In this document: positions 20,993-30,428 of the stretch, piece after piece
Position numbering within the stretch: position 1 is the first letter of the stretch
Layout: every line of letters begins with the position of its first letter
Assembly (NCBI GenBank): GCA_964019335.1
Contig: OZ025747.1
Span: forward strand, 297,196 to 361,195
Length of the DNA stretch: 64,000 bases
Origin: Diplonema japonicum
Lineage: Eukaryota; Euglenozoa; Diplonemea; Diplonemida; Diplonemidae
Reading direction: 5' to 3'
Program-made: the position numbers and the translations under genes
Notes under the pieces: generated by a model
What the model was told of the DNA's origin: nothing
Databases searched by the model: none
What the model saw: the letters and a program-made list of their open reading frames with translations, nothing else

Positions 20993-22222
20993 ATGTGCAC
21001 ACGCGTGGTAGAGTACATTGATGAAGATGAAAAGCCACACAAGGGTGCCCTTAGCATGAGTCTGGGGAACGTACTGCTGAGCAACGAGGAGGGCAGCACA
21101 GTGTGGGAGGTGCCTGTGGGCAACGTCATGGGCATCTTCGCTGCGGATCAGGAGTGCCTCATACAGTGCTGCAGTGGCGACAGGGTGGTGCATGACATCG
21201 ATGATGCCAGAAATGAGGAGCCCTTGCAAGTGTTTATTGACACCTTCGAGGCGCTGCTTCAGGAGGCTTCACTGGGAGAGGTATCACCATCCCAGGACAA
21301 GCTTCCCGTGGACTCTGCCCCAACTACACCGCAGCCCATCGCTGCATCCACACCACTGCTCACCCCCACACCTTCGCTGGGGGTTGCACCCCCGCTCGCA
21401 CCTGTTCCCACCCCAGAGTCACCCGCACCACTTACACCAGTGCCTGACCCGCCAGCTGACCCACCACTTACACCAGCACCACTTATTACACCAGTGCCTG
21501 ACCCGCCAGTGCCGCTTGAAGTACCAAATACACCGACACTTGCACTTACACCAGCGCCTGACCCGCCTGCACGAGCACAGAAGAAACCTCGTAAGAAAAA
21601 GGCGAAAGCGAAGCTAGAGGAGCCCCCGTATATTACCGACGCGAAGAACGAGATTAAACAGCTGAAGAAGCGCATCGCAAGTGTCGCACACGAAATAGCG
21701 TATACCGAGGATGCCCACGGGGCGCAGCAGGAGGCCCTCGCGAGGCAAGCAGAAGAACGTGATAATCAGCTGCTCGTGACGTTGGCTGGGGAGATCGCTG
21801 CAGCGTCACAAAAGGCTATCGAGCAGAACTATGAAGTGCAGGTGAAAAATGATAGGCTCAATATGCTTAAGGAGCAAATAGGGGTGATTCCCGAGCATAG
21901 CAGGGGCGGTGTCGGTTCGCCTGTTCGAACGTGGGGTTCGCCTCGCGCCTCGTTGGGCTCACCAAGTAGAGCAGGGTCTGGTAGGACACTAGGTTCAGCT
22001 GTGGCCGATGCTCGCAAGCTGGCTGAGCTACGTGTGGAGATTATGAATGAGAAAGAGCAGATGGTTGACCAGGACGTTCGCATAGCGCGTCTGGTGGCCA
22101 GGGTACGGAAGGCACAGGAGGACATACTGAGCATCTCGGGGACAGGCTTAGAGTCTGATTATAAGCTTGAGATGGCAAGGCGTGCTCTTGTGCAACGTTA
22201 TTTCCAGACATCCCTTTCTTAG
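20993..22222 (+). CDS. Pro-rich coiled-coil protein, unknown function
   Basis: A 409-residue protein starts at ATG 20993, 30 nt after a strong pyrimidine-tract CAG. The N-terminal ~90 residues look folded (SMSLGNVLLSNEEGSTVWEV, VMGIFAADQECLIQC) and read like a small beta-rich domain. A long Pro/Thr repeat follows (LTPVPDPPADPPLTPAP type, about residues 105-195). Then come a Lys-rich patch (KKPRKKKAKAK), a coiled coil (about 215-300), a Ser/Gly-Arg linker, and a second coiled coil to the end. Only 48 nt separate its stop from the next start codon. Confidence 0.65.
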   Translation: MCTRVVEYIDEDEKPHKGALSMSLGNVLLSNEEGSTVWEVPVGNVMGIFAADQECLIQCCSGDRVVHDIDDARNEEPLQVFIDTFEALLQEASLGEVSPSQDKLPVDSAPTTPQPIAASTPLLTPTPSLGVAPPLAPVPTPESPAPLTPVPDPPADPPLTPAPLITPVPDPPVPLEVPNTPTLALTPAPDPPARAQKKPRKKKAKAKLEEPPYITDAKNEIKQLKKRIASVAHEIAYTEDAHGAQQEALARQAEERDNQLLVTLAGEIAAASQKAIEQNYEVQVKNDRLNMLKEQIGVIPEHSRGGVGSPVRTWGSPRASLGSPSRAGSGRTLGSAVADARKLAELRVEIMNEKEQMVDQDVRIARLVARVRKAQEDILSISGTGLESDYKLEMARRALVQRYFQTSLS

Positions 22223-22270
22223 TGCTGACACAGACGTGTCCTTGGTAGTCACATCACAAAGGTGCGAATC

Positions 22271-22972
22271 ATGAACAGCGACAGTGTGGAGTCAGAGGCG
22301 GTGAGCAGTGAAGAGCGGCCAGAAGGGGTTGGAGTCGGAGAAGAGCCATCCCTCCCAGTAGTGCAGGCCAGCGAATTGGAGGTTCCTCCAGCGCAGGCAG
22401 TTGACGCGGAGCTACCGACGGAGTGTGAGGGGAGGGAAGCGACACTTAGCGTATCGCCTGCAGCATCCTGTCCTAGTGAAGCACCTCCTTCTGCCACACC
22501 CACACCGGTGGTGGCCCCAGAGCCACCACCGCGTGCCCCAACGCCTGCCGCCTCTGTGGAGAGCGAATATGAGTTCTTCAACGGATATTATTTAAAGCCG
22601 CGAAAACTGTCACCTAAGGAGGTCAGAGAAGCCGTCCTCGCGTGTCAACAAGAGCTAGCCTTCACTCAGATACAAGAAGAGGGCATACGCGAAGCACTTG
22701 TAGAGAGGGCGTTAAAGGAACTTGCTTCATTGCACGCTTCGTCACCAAAGCCCCCTGCAGTGCAAAAGCACGTCCTGAAAAGTCAAACACCCAAACCCCT
22801 TCCCGACACACCTGCTCCTGTCTCTTCCCCCCAATATCCTTTTACACCAATGGGCTGGCAAGAGCATGGTGTTGACTCACTATGCACGAGAGTGCTTCTC
22901 TCTCCTCCACGGCATGCGCAAGGGACGCAGGGCGGGTTCTATGGAGCGGACCTGTGGATCAGCCACCAGTAG
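22271..22972 (+). CDS. Small Pro/Ala-rich protein, unknown function
   Basis: The first ATG in the frame is 22271 (MNSDSVESEAV); the open frame begins with GTG 9 nt earlier. The 233-residue product has an acidic N-terminus, a Pro/Ala-rich middle (TPTPVVAPEPPPRAPTPAA) and a helical stretch (KLSPKEVREAVLACQQEL, then IREALVERALKELASL). The last ~40 residues look less constrained, so the true 3' end could involve an intron. The helical part suggests partnership with the neighbouring coiled-coil gene, but that is a guess. Confidence 0.55.
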   Translation: MNSDSVESEAVSSEERPEGVGVGEEPSLPVVQASELEVPPAQAVDAELPTECEGREATLSVSPAASCPSEAPPSATPTPVVAPEPPPRAPTPAASVESEYEFFNGYYLKPRKLSPKEVREAVLACQQELAFTQIQEEGIREALVERALKELASLHASSPKPPAVQKHVLKSQTPKPLPDTPAPVSSPQYPFTPMGWQEHGVDSLCTRVLLSPPRHAQGTQGGFYGADLWISHQ

Positions 22973-23044
22973 CAAAGTTAGTTGTTTGTATTTTCTCACG
23001 TGCAATATCACAGTACCACCTCTTTTAATGGCACCACAGGCGAC

Positions 23045-24729
23045 ATGACCCTCAAAAGCGCATACAAGGGTAAATGCAAGCGGCTTAATATAAAACCCAA
23101 CTCGCGTCTCTTATCGATGCTGCCAGACGAGGAGAGCGCATGCAGTGAACTCACGAAGTTGGATCTGAGCGACAACATCATCGGGCCACAAGGGGCGCTT
23201 GCTGTTCTGGAGGTGGTGAGGGAGGCGAGTAAGCTATCGATGCTGTGCCTGAAAGGGAACAACATCACTTCGAAGCCCATGAAAGAGGTCTGCGATGTGC
23301 TGAAAGGGCACGAAACCATCGAAACCATTGACTTGTCGCAGAATGACATCAGGCTGGCAGGACCCGAGCTGGTGGAGCTTGTGAAGCACAACACGAACAT
23401 CAAGACACTCGACATCAGCGAGACGAATCTGAGGCCGTTGTTTGCAAATCTCATCAGCATGCAATTAAAGAAGAATGGGTCGAAAAAAGTAAACGAGTCA
23501 AAGACGGAACCGAAGAAAACAGAAGTTGCAGAAATACCACAAGAAAACCAACTTGAGCAACCCTCTAGAGATGACTCCAAGCCTTCGACAGCTAAGTCAG
23601 TGGGCTTCGGTGAAGCTGTAGTCGCTGAGTTCGGGTGTTTTGACGATGGCGAAGAGGTGTCGTTCAACAAGGGAGACACAAAAGAGGACAACGAGGACGA
23701 CGAGGGGTTAGAAAGATACGAGTCCTTCACGGCATTTGGCAGGGACAACCAAAGTTCGCCTACAAAGTATACCCCGCCTTCTACCTCACAGACACCCCTG
23801 AAGAAGGTGGCGGCAAGACGGCCTACAGTTTGTGCTGAAGCGTACTCAGAGGAGCAGATCGACAACTTCAAACCTGTCGTGAACAAGAAAGAGAGTGCCG
23901 TGAAGGACTTCCTGCTAGTGGTGCTGGAGAAGAACCAGCTCTTCAACCACCTCGACGATTACGAGCTCATGATTGTGGTCGATGCGCTGACGGAGATACA
24001 GCGCACGAAAGGCGACACAATCATCGAGCAAGGCGACGAAGAAATGGACAGCTTCTACATCATAGGGCACGGCGAGGTCAGCTTACGTGTAGACGGGATC
24101 GAAGTGAAGACCCTGACAAGGGGGGACACCTTTGGAGATATCTTCCTGCTGTATCCACAGAACAGCCCAGAGACGGTGTTCGCAGAGGAGGAGTGCACGC
24201 TGTACGCCTTCGGGAGGAAAACATTCAAGTTCATTTTGAACCAAGCCAGCAAGAAGAAGAGAGCAACATACGAAGGCATCCTGTGCAAGGTACCGTTTCT
24301 GTCGACTCTGAGCCACCTGGAGCTTCTGCAGCTCGCGGATGCTTTAAAGTCTAGCCAGTACAACGACGGTGATCACGTCATCAACTACGGTGAGGAGGGG
24401 AAGTGGTTGCACATCGTGTTGGAGGGCACCCTCAGCGTGATAGGAAGGAACGAGGACGGAGAACGGATCAAGGTCTGCGAGTTCACAAACGGAGCGTGCG
24501 TGGGCGAGCTGGAGTTCCTGAACAACCACGAAACAGTGGCAGATGTAGTTGCAAGTGGGAAGTATGCATCACACAATTTACATTATTTCACAGAGTGCGC
24601 ACTGCAAAGATGAACCGCCGCCACTTCGAGATGTGCATGGGGCCCGTCATCGAAATCCTGCGGAAGAATGCCGACAAGCTCGAGGTGTACTCCTACTACC
24701 GCGACACGTTGGCCAAGATCAAGGAGTAG
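23045..24729 (+). CDS. PKAR: PKA regulatory subunit with N-terminal leucine-rich repeats (kinetoplastid type)
   Basis: Two exons (23045-24561, 24594-24729) flank a 32-nt intron (GTATGC...CACAG) and give 550 residues. About residues 1-150 are leucine-rich repeats (LTKLDLSDNIIGPQGA, LSMLCLKGNNI, IETIDLSQNDI, IKTLDISETNL) in place of the dimerisation/docking domain of animal PKA-R. After an acidic linker comes the inhibitor site ARRPTVCAEAY (about residue 257), then two cyclic-nucleotide-binding domains. Their phosphate-binding cassettes read FGDIFLLYPQNSPETV and CVGELEFLNNHETVADV. The Arg that normally contacts the cyclic phosphate is missing from both. Trypanosomatid PKA-R has the same LRR start, lacks these residues and responds to nucleosides instead of cAMP. 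The same is inferred here. ATG 23045 is chosen because the LRR cap follows directly. Confidence 0.88.
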
Positions 24730-24896
24730 AGCTGGCTCGGTAGCGACTGTAAATACCTTTTTTTCTCCTTCTCCTTCTAATAACCGTTAAACCACCTATT
24801 TACAAGGTGCACGTTGCTTTACTCGTTTTATTATATTCTTCGTTATTCATATCGTCTTACTCGACATTGCAGCACACAACACACACGGACGGAACA

Positions 24897-27455
24897 ATGG
24901 ACGGCGAGATGTCGCGTCTGCGAGCGGCGTTGCAGGGCGAGAGCCTTCCAGGCATCGCTGACGCTGACGTTGAGGGTGGAGCCTTCCCTGGGATGGAGAA
25001 GGCAGAGAACTCGTCTGACGATGGAATGGACGAAGTGGCGGTGAAGGGCAAGGGCAAAACCAAGAAGTCCGGCTTTGCTGCTTTCAACCTGAAACGGGAG
25101 ATCTCGCGTGCGGTGCAGGCAAATGGGTTTGTAGTGCCCACGCCCATCCAGCGCAAGGCCATCCCCGTACAGATGGAGGGCAACGACGTGGTAGCGATGG
25201 CGAGAACAGGGAGCGGGAAGACGGCTGCGTATCTCATCCCTCTCTTGCACAAGCTAGGTGCGCACTCTGTTACGGTGGGCGCGCGTGCCATCATCCTGTC
25301 CCCTACTAGGGAGTTGGCCATCCAAATTTTGAAGGTAGCAAAGCAGCTTTCCCGCTTCATGGACCTCAGGTACTGCGTTATTGTTGGTGGTCTCGCCATA
25401 TCAGAGCAGTTTACAGATCTTGCCGGAAATCCTGATGTGCTGATTGGGTCACCTGGTAGGTTGCTACACATTGTGATGGAAGCGGACATCAAGCTGAAAA
25501 GGGTGGAGACTGTGATCCTCGACGAGGCCGACAGGCTGTTCGAGACCGGCTCCCTCGGGACACAGGTGAACGATTTGCTAAAGAGGCTTCCTGACTCCAG
25601 GCAAATTTCGCTATTCTCTGCCACGCTGCCCGCAGGGCTTGCGGATTTTGCCGATGCAGGTCTGCACAACCCGAAGGTCATCAGGCTGGATTCTGAAGTG
25701 AAGATCAGCGACAAGCTGGCACTGTCGTTTTTGATGACACGTAGGGAAGAAAAACTACCGGCGCTGCTGTATGTGTTGAGGGAGCTTGTTGGTGTACCCG
25801 AGAACAAAAGCCAGACGCTTATCTTCGTGCCGACGAAGCACCACGGCGAGCTTATCCACCAGGTCTTAGACCACCAAGTCATCGACCACGCCTTTATCCA
25901 CGGTTCTATGGACCAAGAAGCCAAGACCATGGAGCTCGAGAGGTTCTCGAACCGCAAGACGTATATCATGATTGTGACCGACGTGGCGGCTCGTGGTATC
26001 GACATCCCTATGCTTGACAATGTCATCAACTTCGAGTTCCCCGACAGGCCCAAGCTCTTCATCCACAGAGTGGGTCGTGCAGCACGTGCAGGAAGGTCTG
26101 GTAAGGCCTATTCCATCATCACCAAGGACGAGCTTCCCCATGTCTTGGATTTGCATCTCTTCCTCGGGAAGCCGATGAAAAATGAGTTACAGAAGAGGGA
26201 AAAGGAAGACATGGAAGAAGAAGAAGAAGAAGAAGAAGAAGAGACTAAAGAGAAGAAAGACTCTGAAGAGGAAGAAGTTGCAGACGGCTACTTCGGTACT
26301 ATCCCGCCTAACATGCTTGACGAGGACACGCAGGCACTGACAAACATCAACAACAACCACACCGAGGTCGTGACACAAGCCAAGACATGCGACAATGCGT
26401 TCAAGCTGTACTGGAGGACACGTAAGGGGGCCACCTCGGAGAGCATCAAGAAGGCACGCATGATGTACGACAGCGGGATCAAGCCCCATCCTATTTTCAA
26501 CACCGCAAAGTACAGGCTGGTTGACATGGAGACACAGCAAGGGAAGGAAAAGCTCATGCAGTGCATCTCACACTTTCGCCCTGCTGTGAACATCTTCGAC
26601 TCTGTAAAGCAAGGGATAAAGGGGATCATGGCAGCGGGGAGGCAGACTGACTTCCTAGCGCCGAAAGTAAAGACAAGGGGGGAGAGGAGGAAGGAAAAGC
26701 TTGCCATGTCTCTAACAAAACTTCTGGGGGCACCAGCGGAGGACCAGAAGCCACAGGGCTTGAAGGAGTCGCTACTGGCGAGGGTTGGGACACAGACAAC
26801 AACCGCGCCGAAGAGGACACGAGAGATGCGTGATGCAGAGAGGGAAAAGGAGAAGGCAGAGTTCTATATCCCGTACACGAAGGACCAGTCAGGCAAGTAC
26901 GACGAGATGGGCTACAGCGTGAACGAGCTGAAGGACGCTGTACTCGACGTGACGGGAGACAGCAATGAGGGGATGATCAAGCAGAGGCAGGTATACGTGT
27001 GGAAGGCAAAGACGAATAGGTACGTGAAGATGAACATGAACGACGCAAAGATGAACCTTTCCAAAACGAAGAACGAGGCGGGGAAGAAAATCGAATTCAA
27101 GAAAGGTGAACAAGGCAAGCTCCTCAAGAAATGGGAGAAGAAAACCAACGCACGGATCCAAGCAGCAGGCGAGGAAGAGGACCCCTCCCTCTACGACCCG
27201 AAGAGAAGGAACAAACGTGCCTCCGCAATGGCTGACGACGAGATCGTCAACAACGACGAAGAAGACCACCCTGCCAAGAAGCAAAAGCTCGGCCGCAAGG
27301 GGAAGAAGAATGCGGCCATCAAATCTGCCGAGGTGAAGTCTTTCTCCACCCTTCAAAAGGAAAAGAAACAGAAGGCCATCAAATCCGCGAAGTTCGCGAA
27401 ACAACAAAAGGGGTCCAAGAAAGGCGGAGGGAAGAAGAAAGGCGGGAAGAAGTAG
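24897..27455 (+). CDS. DBP10: DEAD-box RNA helicase Dbp10/DDX54
   Basis: An 852-residue helicase. A Q-motif region (GFVVPTPIQRKAIPV) is followed by ARTGSGKT (motif I, about residue 105), PTRELA, LDEADRLFE (motif II, about 207), FSATLP (motif III), VTDVAARGIDIP and HRVGRAARAGR (motif VI, about 390). The C-terminal part carries the Dbp10-specific domain (FYIPYTKDQSGKYDEMGYSV, VYVWKAKTNRYVK, about residues 655-715) and a Lys-rich tail typical of nucleolar proteins. In yeast Dbp10 acts in 60S subunit assembly near the peptidyl-transferase centre. A Glu run follows the helicase core. ATG 24897 is chosen over the upstream open frame because a CATTGCAG acceptor-like site (24864-24871) lies between. 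No introns are apparent. Confidence 0.92.
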   Translation: MDGEMSRLRAALQGESLPGIADADVEGGAFPGMEKAENSSDDGMDEVAVKGKGKTKKSGFAAFNLKREISRAVQANGFVVPTPIQRKAIPVQMEGNDVVAMARTGSGKTAAYLIPLLHKLGAHSVTVGARAIILSPTRELAIQILKVAKQLSRFMDLRYCVIVGGLAISEQFTDLAGNPDVLIGSPGRLLHIVMEADIKLKRVETVILDEADRLFETGSLGTQVNDLLKRLPDSRQISLFSATLPAGLADFADAGLHNPKVIRLDSEVKISDKLALSFLMTRREEKLPALLYVLRELVGVPENKSQTLIFVPTKHHGELIHQVLDHQVIDHAFIHGSMDQEAKTMELERFSNRKTYIMIVTDVAARGIDIPMLDNVINFEFPDRPKLFIHRVGRAARAGRSGKAYSIITKDELPHVLDLHLFLGKPMKNELQKREKEDMEEEEEEEEEETKEKKDSEEEEVADGYFGTIPPNMLDEDTQALTNINNNHTEVVTQAKTCDNAFKLYWRTRKGATSESIKKARMMYDSGIKPHPIFNTAKYRLVDMETQQGKEKLMQCISHFRPAVNIFDSVKQGIKGIMAAGRQTDFLAPKVKTRGERRKEKLAMSLTKLLGAPAEDQKPQGLKESLLARVGTQTTTAPKRTREMRDAEREKEKAEFYIPYTKDQSGKYDEMGYSVNELKDAVLDVTGDSNEGMIKQRQVYVWKAKTNRYVKMNMNDAKMNLSKTKNEAGKKIEFKKGEQGKLLKKWEKKTNARIQAAGEEEDPSLYDPKRRNKRASAMADDEIVNNDEEDHPAKKQKLGRKGKKNAAIKSAEVKSFSTLQKEKKQKAIKSAKFAKQQKGSKKGGGKKKGGKK

Positions 27456-27614
27456 GGGGAAAAACAATAAAAACCAATATCTTAACTATATCAACAGTAA
27501 AAATCAGTATCAATGGTGTTCTTCTTCTTTTTTATCCCCCCCCACCCGCTCTCTTGCCCTTCCTTCGTTTCAGAACAGCCTTTAATTACAACAACACGTT
27601 AGGAGAACGGGGCA

Positions 27615-28646
27615 ATGCCGAGGGACCCTATTGTGGTACGCATCGAGCAGCTCATCGTTGCGTTGCTAGAGCAGAACACGGTGAAGATAGTAAAGAGGTG
27701 CGCGAGGAACGCTGCCGTGAACGAGGAGGGTGTCATGACCCTTGTAGAGGAACCTGTGATGGAAAAGGTGCAGTTAAAGAGGTGCAGCCATCTTGCTAAG
27801 GTGTTGGAACAGGTGTACATGTTGAAAGTGAACGAAACCCACGCATCGAAAAGGGATATCTACTACATGGATACAGAGCTGTTCGGCGGGCAGAAGACTG
27901 TAAATGACGCATTGGACGACATTGCAAGGAGCTTCAGGGTGCAGAGGGGCGTCTTGAACGTCAACACAACTTGCAAGGGGTTGGTTGTGGGCAACTTCAA
28001 GTACAAAACCTCGTCAGGGTGCATTGTAGATGTGAGCAGCAGCAGGCGGGGGGTCTCTATCGGTGTCGATGAGCCTGTTTCCTTTTTCTGCGACACTGTG
28101 CGGGCCGTTGTTGTTGTGGAGAAGGACGCGACCCTCATGCGGCTGATCGACGACGACGCAGCGAGGCGTCTGCGGTGTATCTTCATCACGGGCAAGGGGT
28201 ATCCGTGTATCGCAACGCGACGTTTCGTCCATCTCCTCCACAAGCACCTCGGTCACACCATCCCCTTCCACCTCCTCACGGATGCCGATCCCCATGGCAT
28301 GCACATCGCAGCCACATATTGCCTCGGCTCCCTCAACCTCACCCACGAGAACATACACCTTGCCGTCCCTTCCCTCTCCTGGATCGGATTCTCCCTCTCG
28401 GACTTCACCGAGTTTTCACTGCCCGTGTCTGGTTCCCTTCCATGTACTCCACATGACATTAGCAAGGCGGAGTTCCTTCTTGCCCACCCCTCTCTTTCCC
28501 AAACAAAACCCTCCTGGTTCCCTGTCATCCGCTCGTTCATCGTTAAAAGGGTTAAAGCAGAGATACAAGCACTGCAATGCCGTGGTTTGAGCTTTATTTC
28601 CGACACCTATCTTCCCCAAAAGCTTGGGCTGTCTTTCGATAGCTAA
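27615..28646 (+). CDS. SPO11: SPO11/Top6A-type meiotic double-strand-break transesterase
   Basis: The 343-residue length is normal for SPO11. The DNA-cleaving Tyr motif is KRDIYYMDTELFGGQ (Tyr pair about residues 82-83). It is followed by the WH-domain signature RGVLNVNTTCKGLVVG. The Toprim part shows VVEKDATL (metal-binding Glu), ITGKGYPCIATR and LLTDADPHGMHIA (DxD). All active-site positions appear intact. SPO11 makes the programmed breaks that start meiotic recombination, so a sexual cycle is implied. The start codon follows a textbook CTTCCTTCGTTTCAG acceptor-like site ending at 27573. The gene is intronless here and lies 159 nt after DBP10. Confidence 0.92.
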   Translation: MPRDPIVVRIEQLIVALLEQNTVKIVKRCARNAAVNEEGVMTLVEEPVMEKVQLKRCSHLAKVLEQVYMLKVNETHASKRDIYYMDTELFGGQKTVNDALDDIARSFRVQRGVLNVNTTCKGLVVGNFKYKTSSGCIVDVSSSRRGVSIGVDEPVSFFCDTVRAVVVVEKDATLMRLIDDDAARRLRCIFITGKGYPCIATRRFVHLLHKHLGHTIPFHLLTDADPHGMHIAATYCLGSLNLTHENIHLAVPSLSWIGFSLSDFTEFSLPVSGSLPCTPHDISKAEFLLAHPSLSQTKPSWFPVIRSFIVKRVKAEIQALQCRGLSFISDTYLPQKLGLSFDS

Positions 28647-28746
28647 ATTTTTTTTTTGCCGATTTCTTGGTTATATATTATTCCATCTTTCATTCTTAAT
28701 GTTATTTTGTTTTAGTTTCAACTGAATTGGTGCTTTTTTTAGGTCT

Positions 28747-29499
28747 ATGGGGCACAGGCCAGTTGTGCATTGGGATGACCTGGGGTCTTTAGATGGCGGG
28801 AGTGCTGCAGTACGCCCTGATGCGCCTGTCCTCCCTGATCTGCTGAGGATGAATAAAGAACTGCTGCACAGGCAGCAACAGAGTATCCGAGCTCTTGAAG
28901 AGCTAGACAAGCAGCTGACAGAAACGGTTGAAGACTTAGACAGAAAGGCTGGGTACGCAAGAAGCAGTACCTCGTATCCTAGTGCGCTGCGGGAAGACAG
29001 CATGATGCTAGACCCTGAGAAGTATGTGCCACAGGCACGTGCACCGTCGACAAGAGACCCTCCTGTGCCAGTGCCGCCAGGGGCGTATGGTGCCTCCTAT
29101 GCGTCAAGGGAACGGAGTCCCTGCCCTGTGGTGCCCGAGGGCATACCCCCTGCAACATCCCCAACAGTGCTCATTGAGATTACAGAAGAAGAAGTGCCGG
29201 AACCTGTTGCATACCTCACACCCGTCAGCATACCGGCAGCACCCCCTGCCGTCGTCACACGGGCACGCATCGTGACCCCCACCGTAGCACCCACTTCGCC
29301 TTCCCTCGCCGATATCTGCAAGGATATCTCATCCTCCATGAACGCCCTCAGGTACCACATCCTTGAGCCTTCTCAAAATGAGCCGGACCTAACAACCATG
29401 CAGCTGCAGCAAGTGCAGGACCAGGCACGCGGCGCCGTCTCTGCAAGCCACAATGTGCCCAATGTTACCGTCTACAAGAACTACCCAACGTTTTCTTAA
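28747..29499 (+). CDS. Small Pro-rich protein with short coiled coil, unknown function
   Basis: A 250-residue protein begins at ATG 28747, only 4 nt after the acceptor-like GCTTTTTTTAG (28732-28742). A helix (LLHRQQQSIRALEELDKQL, about residues 38-60) precedes a Pro/Ala/Val-rich region and a C-terminal helical piece (TTMQLQQVQDQARGAV). No known domain. Its style resembles the Pro-rich genes at 20993 and 22271. Confidence 0.6.
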   Translation: MGHRPVVHWDDLGSLDGGSAAVRPDAPVLPDLLRMNKELLHRQQQSIRALEELDKQLTETVEDLDRKAGYARSSTSYPSALREDSMMLDPEKYVPQARAPSTRDPPVPVPPGAYGASYASRERSPCPVVPEGIPPATSPTVLIEITEEEVPEPVAYLTPVSIPAAPPAVVTRARIVTPTVAPTSPSLADICKDISSSMNALRYHILEPSQNEPDLTTMQLQQVQDQARGAVSASHNVPNVTVYKNYPTFS

Positions 29500-29568
29500 T
29501 AGAGTAGAGTTTGTTAAGTTGTTTTAATAAATAAATCCTGTCATCCATTAACACAGATCAAAAAAGTA

Positions 29569-30237
29569 ATGCACAAGGCCGCTGTTTTCTTCGCCCTTCT
29601 CGGGTGTGCCGCTGCACAGGACCCCCCCCAGGGATGGTTGGGTTACGCCACCGGCACCAACCCCGCTGGTGGCAGGATCACCCACGCTGAAGCAAAGTGG
29701 AAGGTGCTCGACGAGCCCAAGGAGGGCGGGTGCTTCTACTCCCCCTGGTTTGGTATCGAGACCTCTGACAACTTGAACCTGTTCCAGCCTGTGAACCCAT
29801 GGGTGGGTAGCAAGTGGGAGATGTACATTGAGTACTTCCAGTGGAGGCCCGAGCACAACGAAAACACTGCCTCTGCTGACGTGAAGCCCGGTGACATCCT
29901 CCACGGTGTGGTGAACTTCAACGAGTCTAAGCAGGAGTACACTGCCACCCACACCAACATGCGCACTGGCCACACCATCACCAAGGTCCTTCCCGTCCAG
30001 AAGAAGGACAACGGTGAGTTCAAGGAGTACACCATCATGTACGTGGTGTTCGAGAAGGTGTGCCGCAGCTGTGCTCAGTACCCCCCCAACAACATCGTGA
30101 CCTTCTACGACATTACCCTTGGCTACGAGGGCAAGACTGTGTCCCCCCACTGGGAGACTGCTTACGTTGACAACAAGTGCAACAACCGTGCCCATGTTGT
30201 GAACGAGTCTGCCATCAGCATCACTTGGGACGCATAA
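29569..30237 (+). CDS. Secreted glutamic-peptidase(eqolisin)-like protein, copy 1
   Basis: A 222-residue protein with a signal peptide (KAAVFFALLGCAAA, cleavage near residue 16). The mature part (GWLGYATGTNPAGGRI, YSPWFGIETSDNLNLFQPV, SKWEMYIEYFQW, VKPGDILHGVVNF, THTNMRTGHTITK, MYVVFEKVC) follows the order of the concanavalin-like fold of peptidase family G1. LFQ and VFE fall where the catalytic Gln and Glu would be. This similarity is remote and read by eye. It could instead be a related non-catalytic surface protein. Four Cys may form disulfides. Strong codon bias and a second copy next door suggest high expression. Confidence 0.6.
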   Translation: MHKAAVFFALLGCAAAQDPPQGWLGYATGTNPAGGRITHAEAKWKVLDEPKEGGCFYSPWFGIETSDNLNLFQPVNPWVGSKWEMYIEYFQWRPEHNENTASADVKPGDILHGVVNFNESKQEYTATHTNMRTGHTITKVLPVQKKDNGEFKEYTIMYVVFEKVCRSCAQYPPNNIVTFYDITLGYEGKTVSPHWETAYVDNKCNNRAHVVNESAISITWDA

Positions 30238-30428
30238 GCCTTTAAGTTAGTACTGATAACGTTTTCCCTCTTTTTTCTTTGTGTAACGTTTTAAGCTGGG
30301 TCGCGCTGACCAGGCTCTCGGGGTGGTGTTTTTTTTTTTGTTTCTTTCTTCTTTCCATTTTTCTTTTGAGTCTCCATGACCTTTCTTTGAAATGCAGCTC
30401 TTACTACAGATTCTATCCGATATCTAAA

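Noticed and set aside
29548-30195. 215-residue minus-strand frame opposite the secreted protein
   Set aside because: Antisense shadow of a codon-biased gene; no protein-like features beyond Val/Leu/Gly bias.
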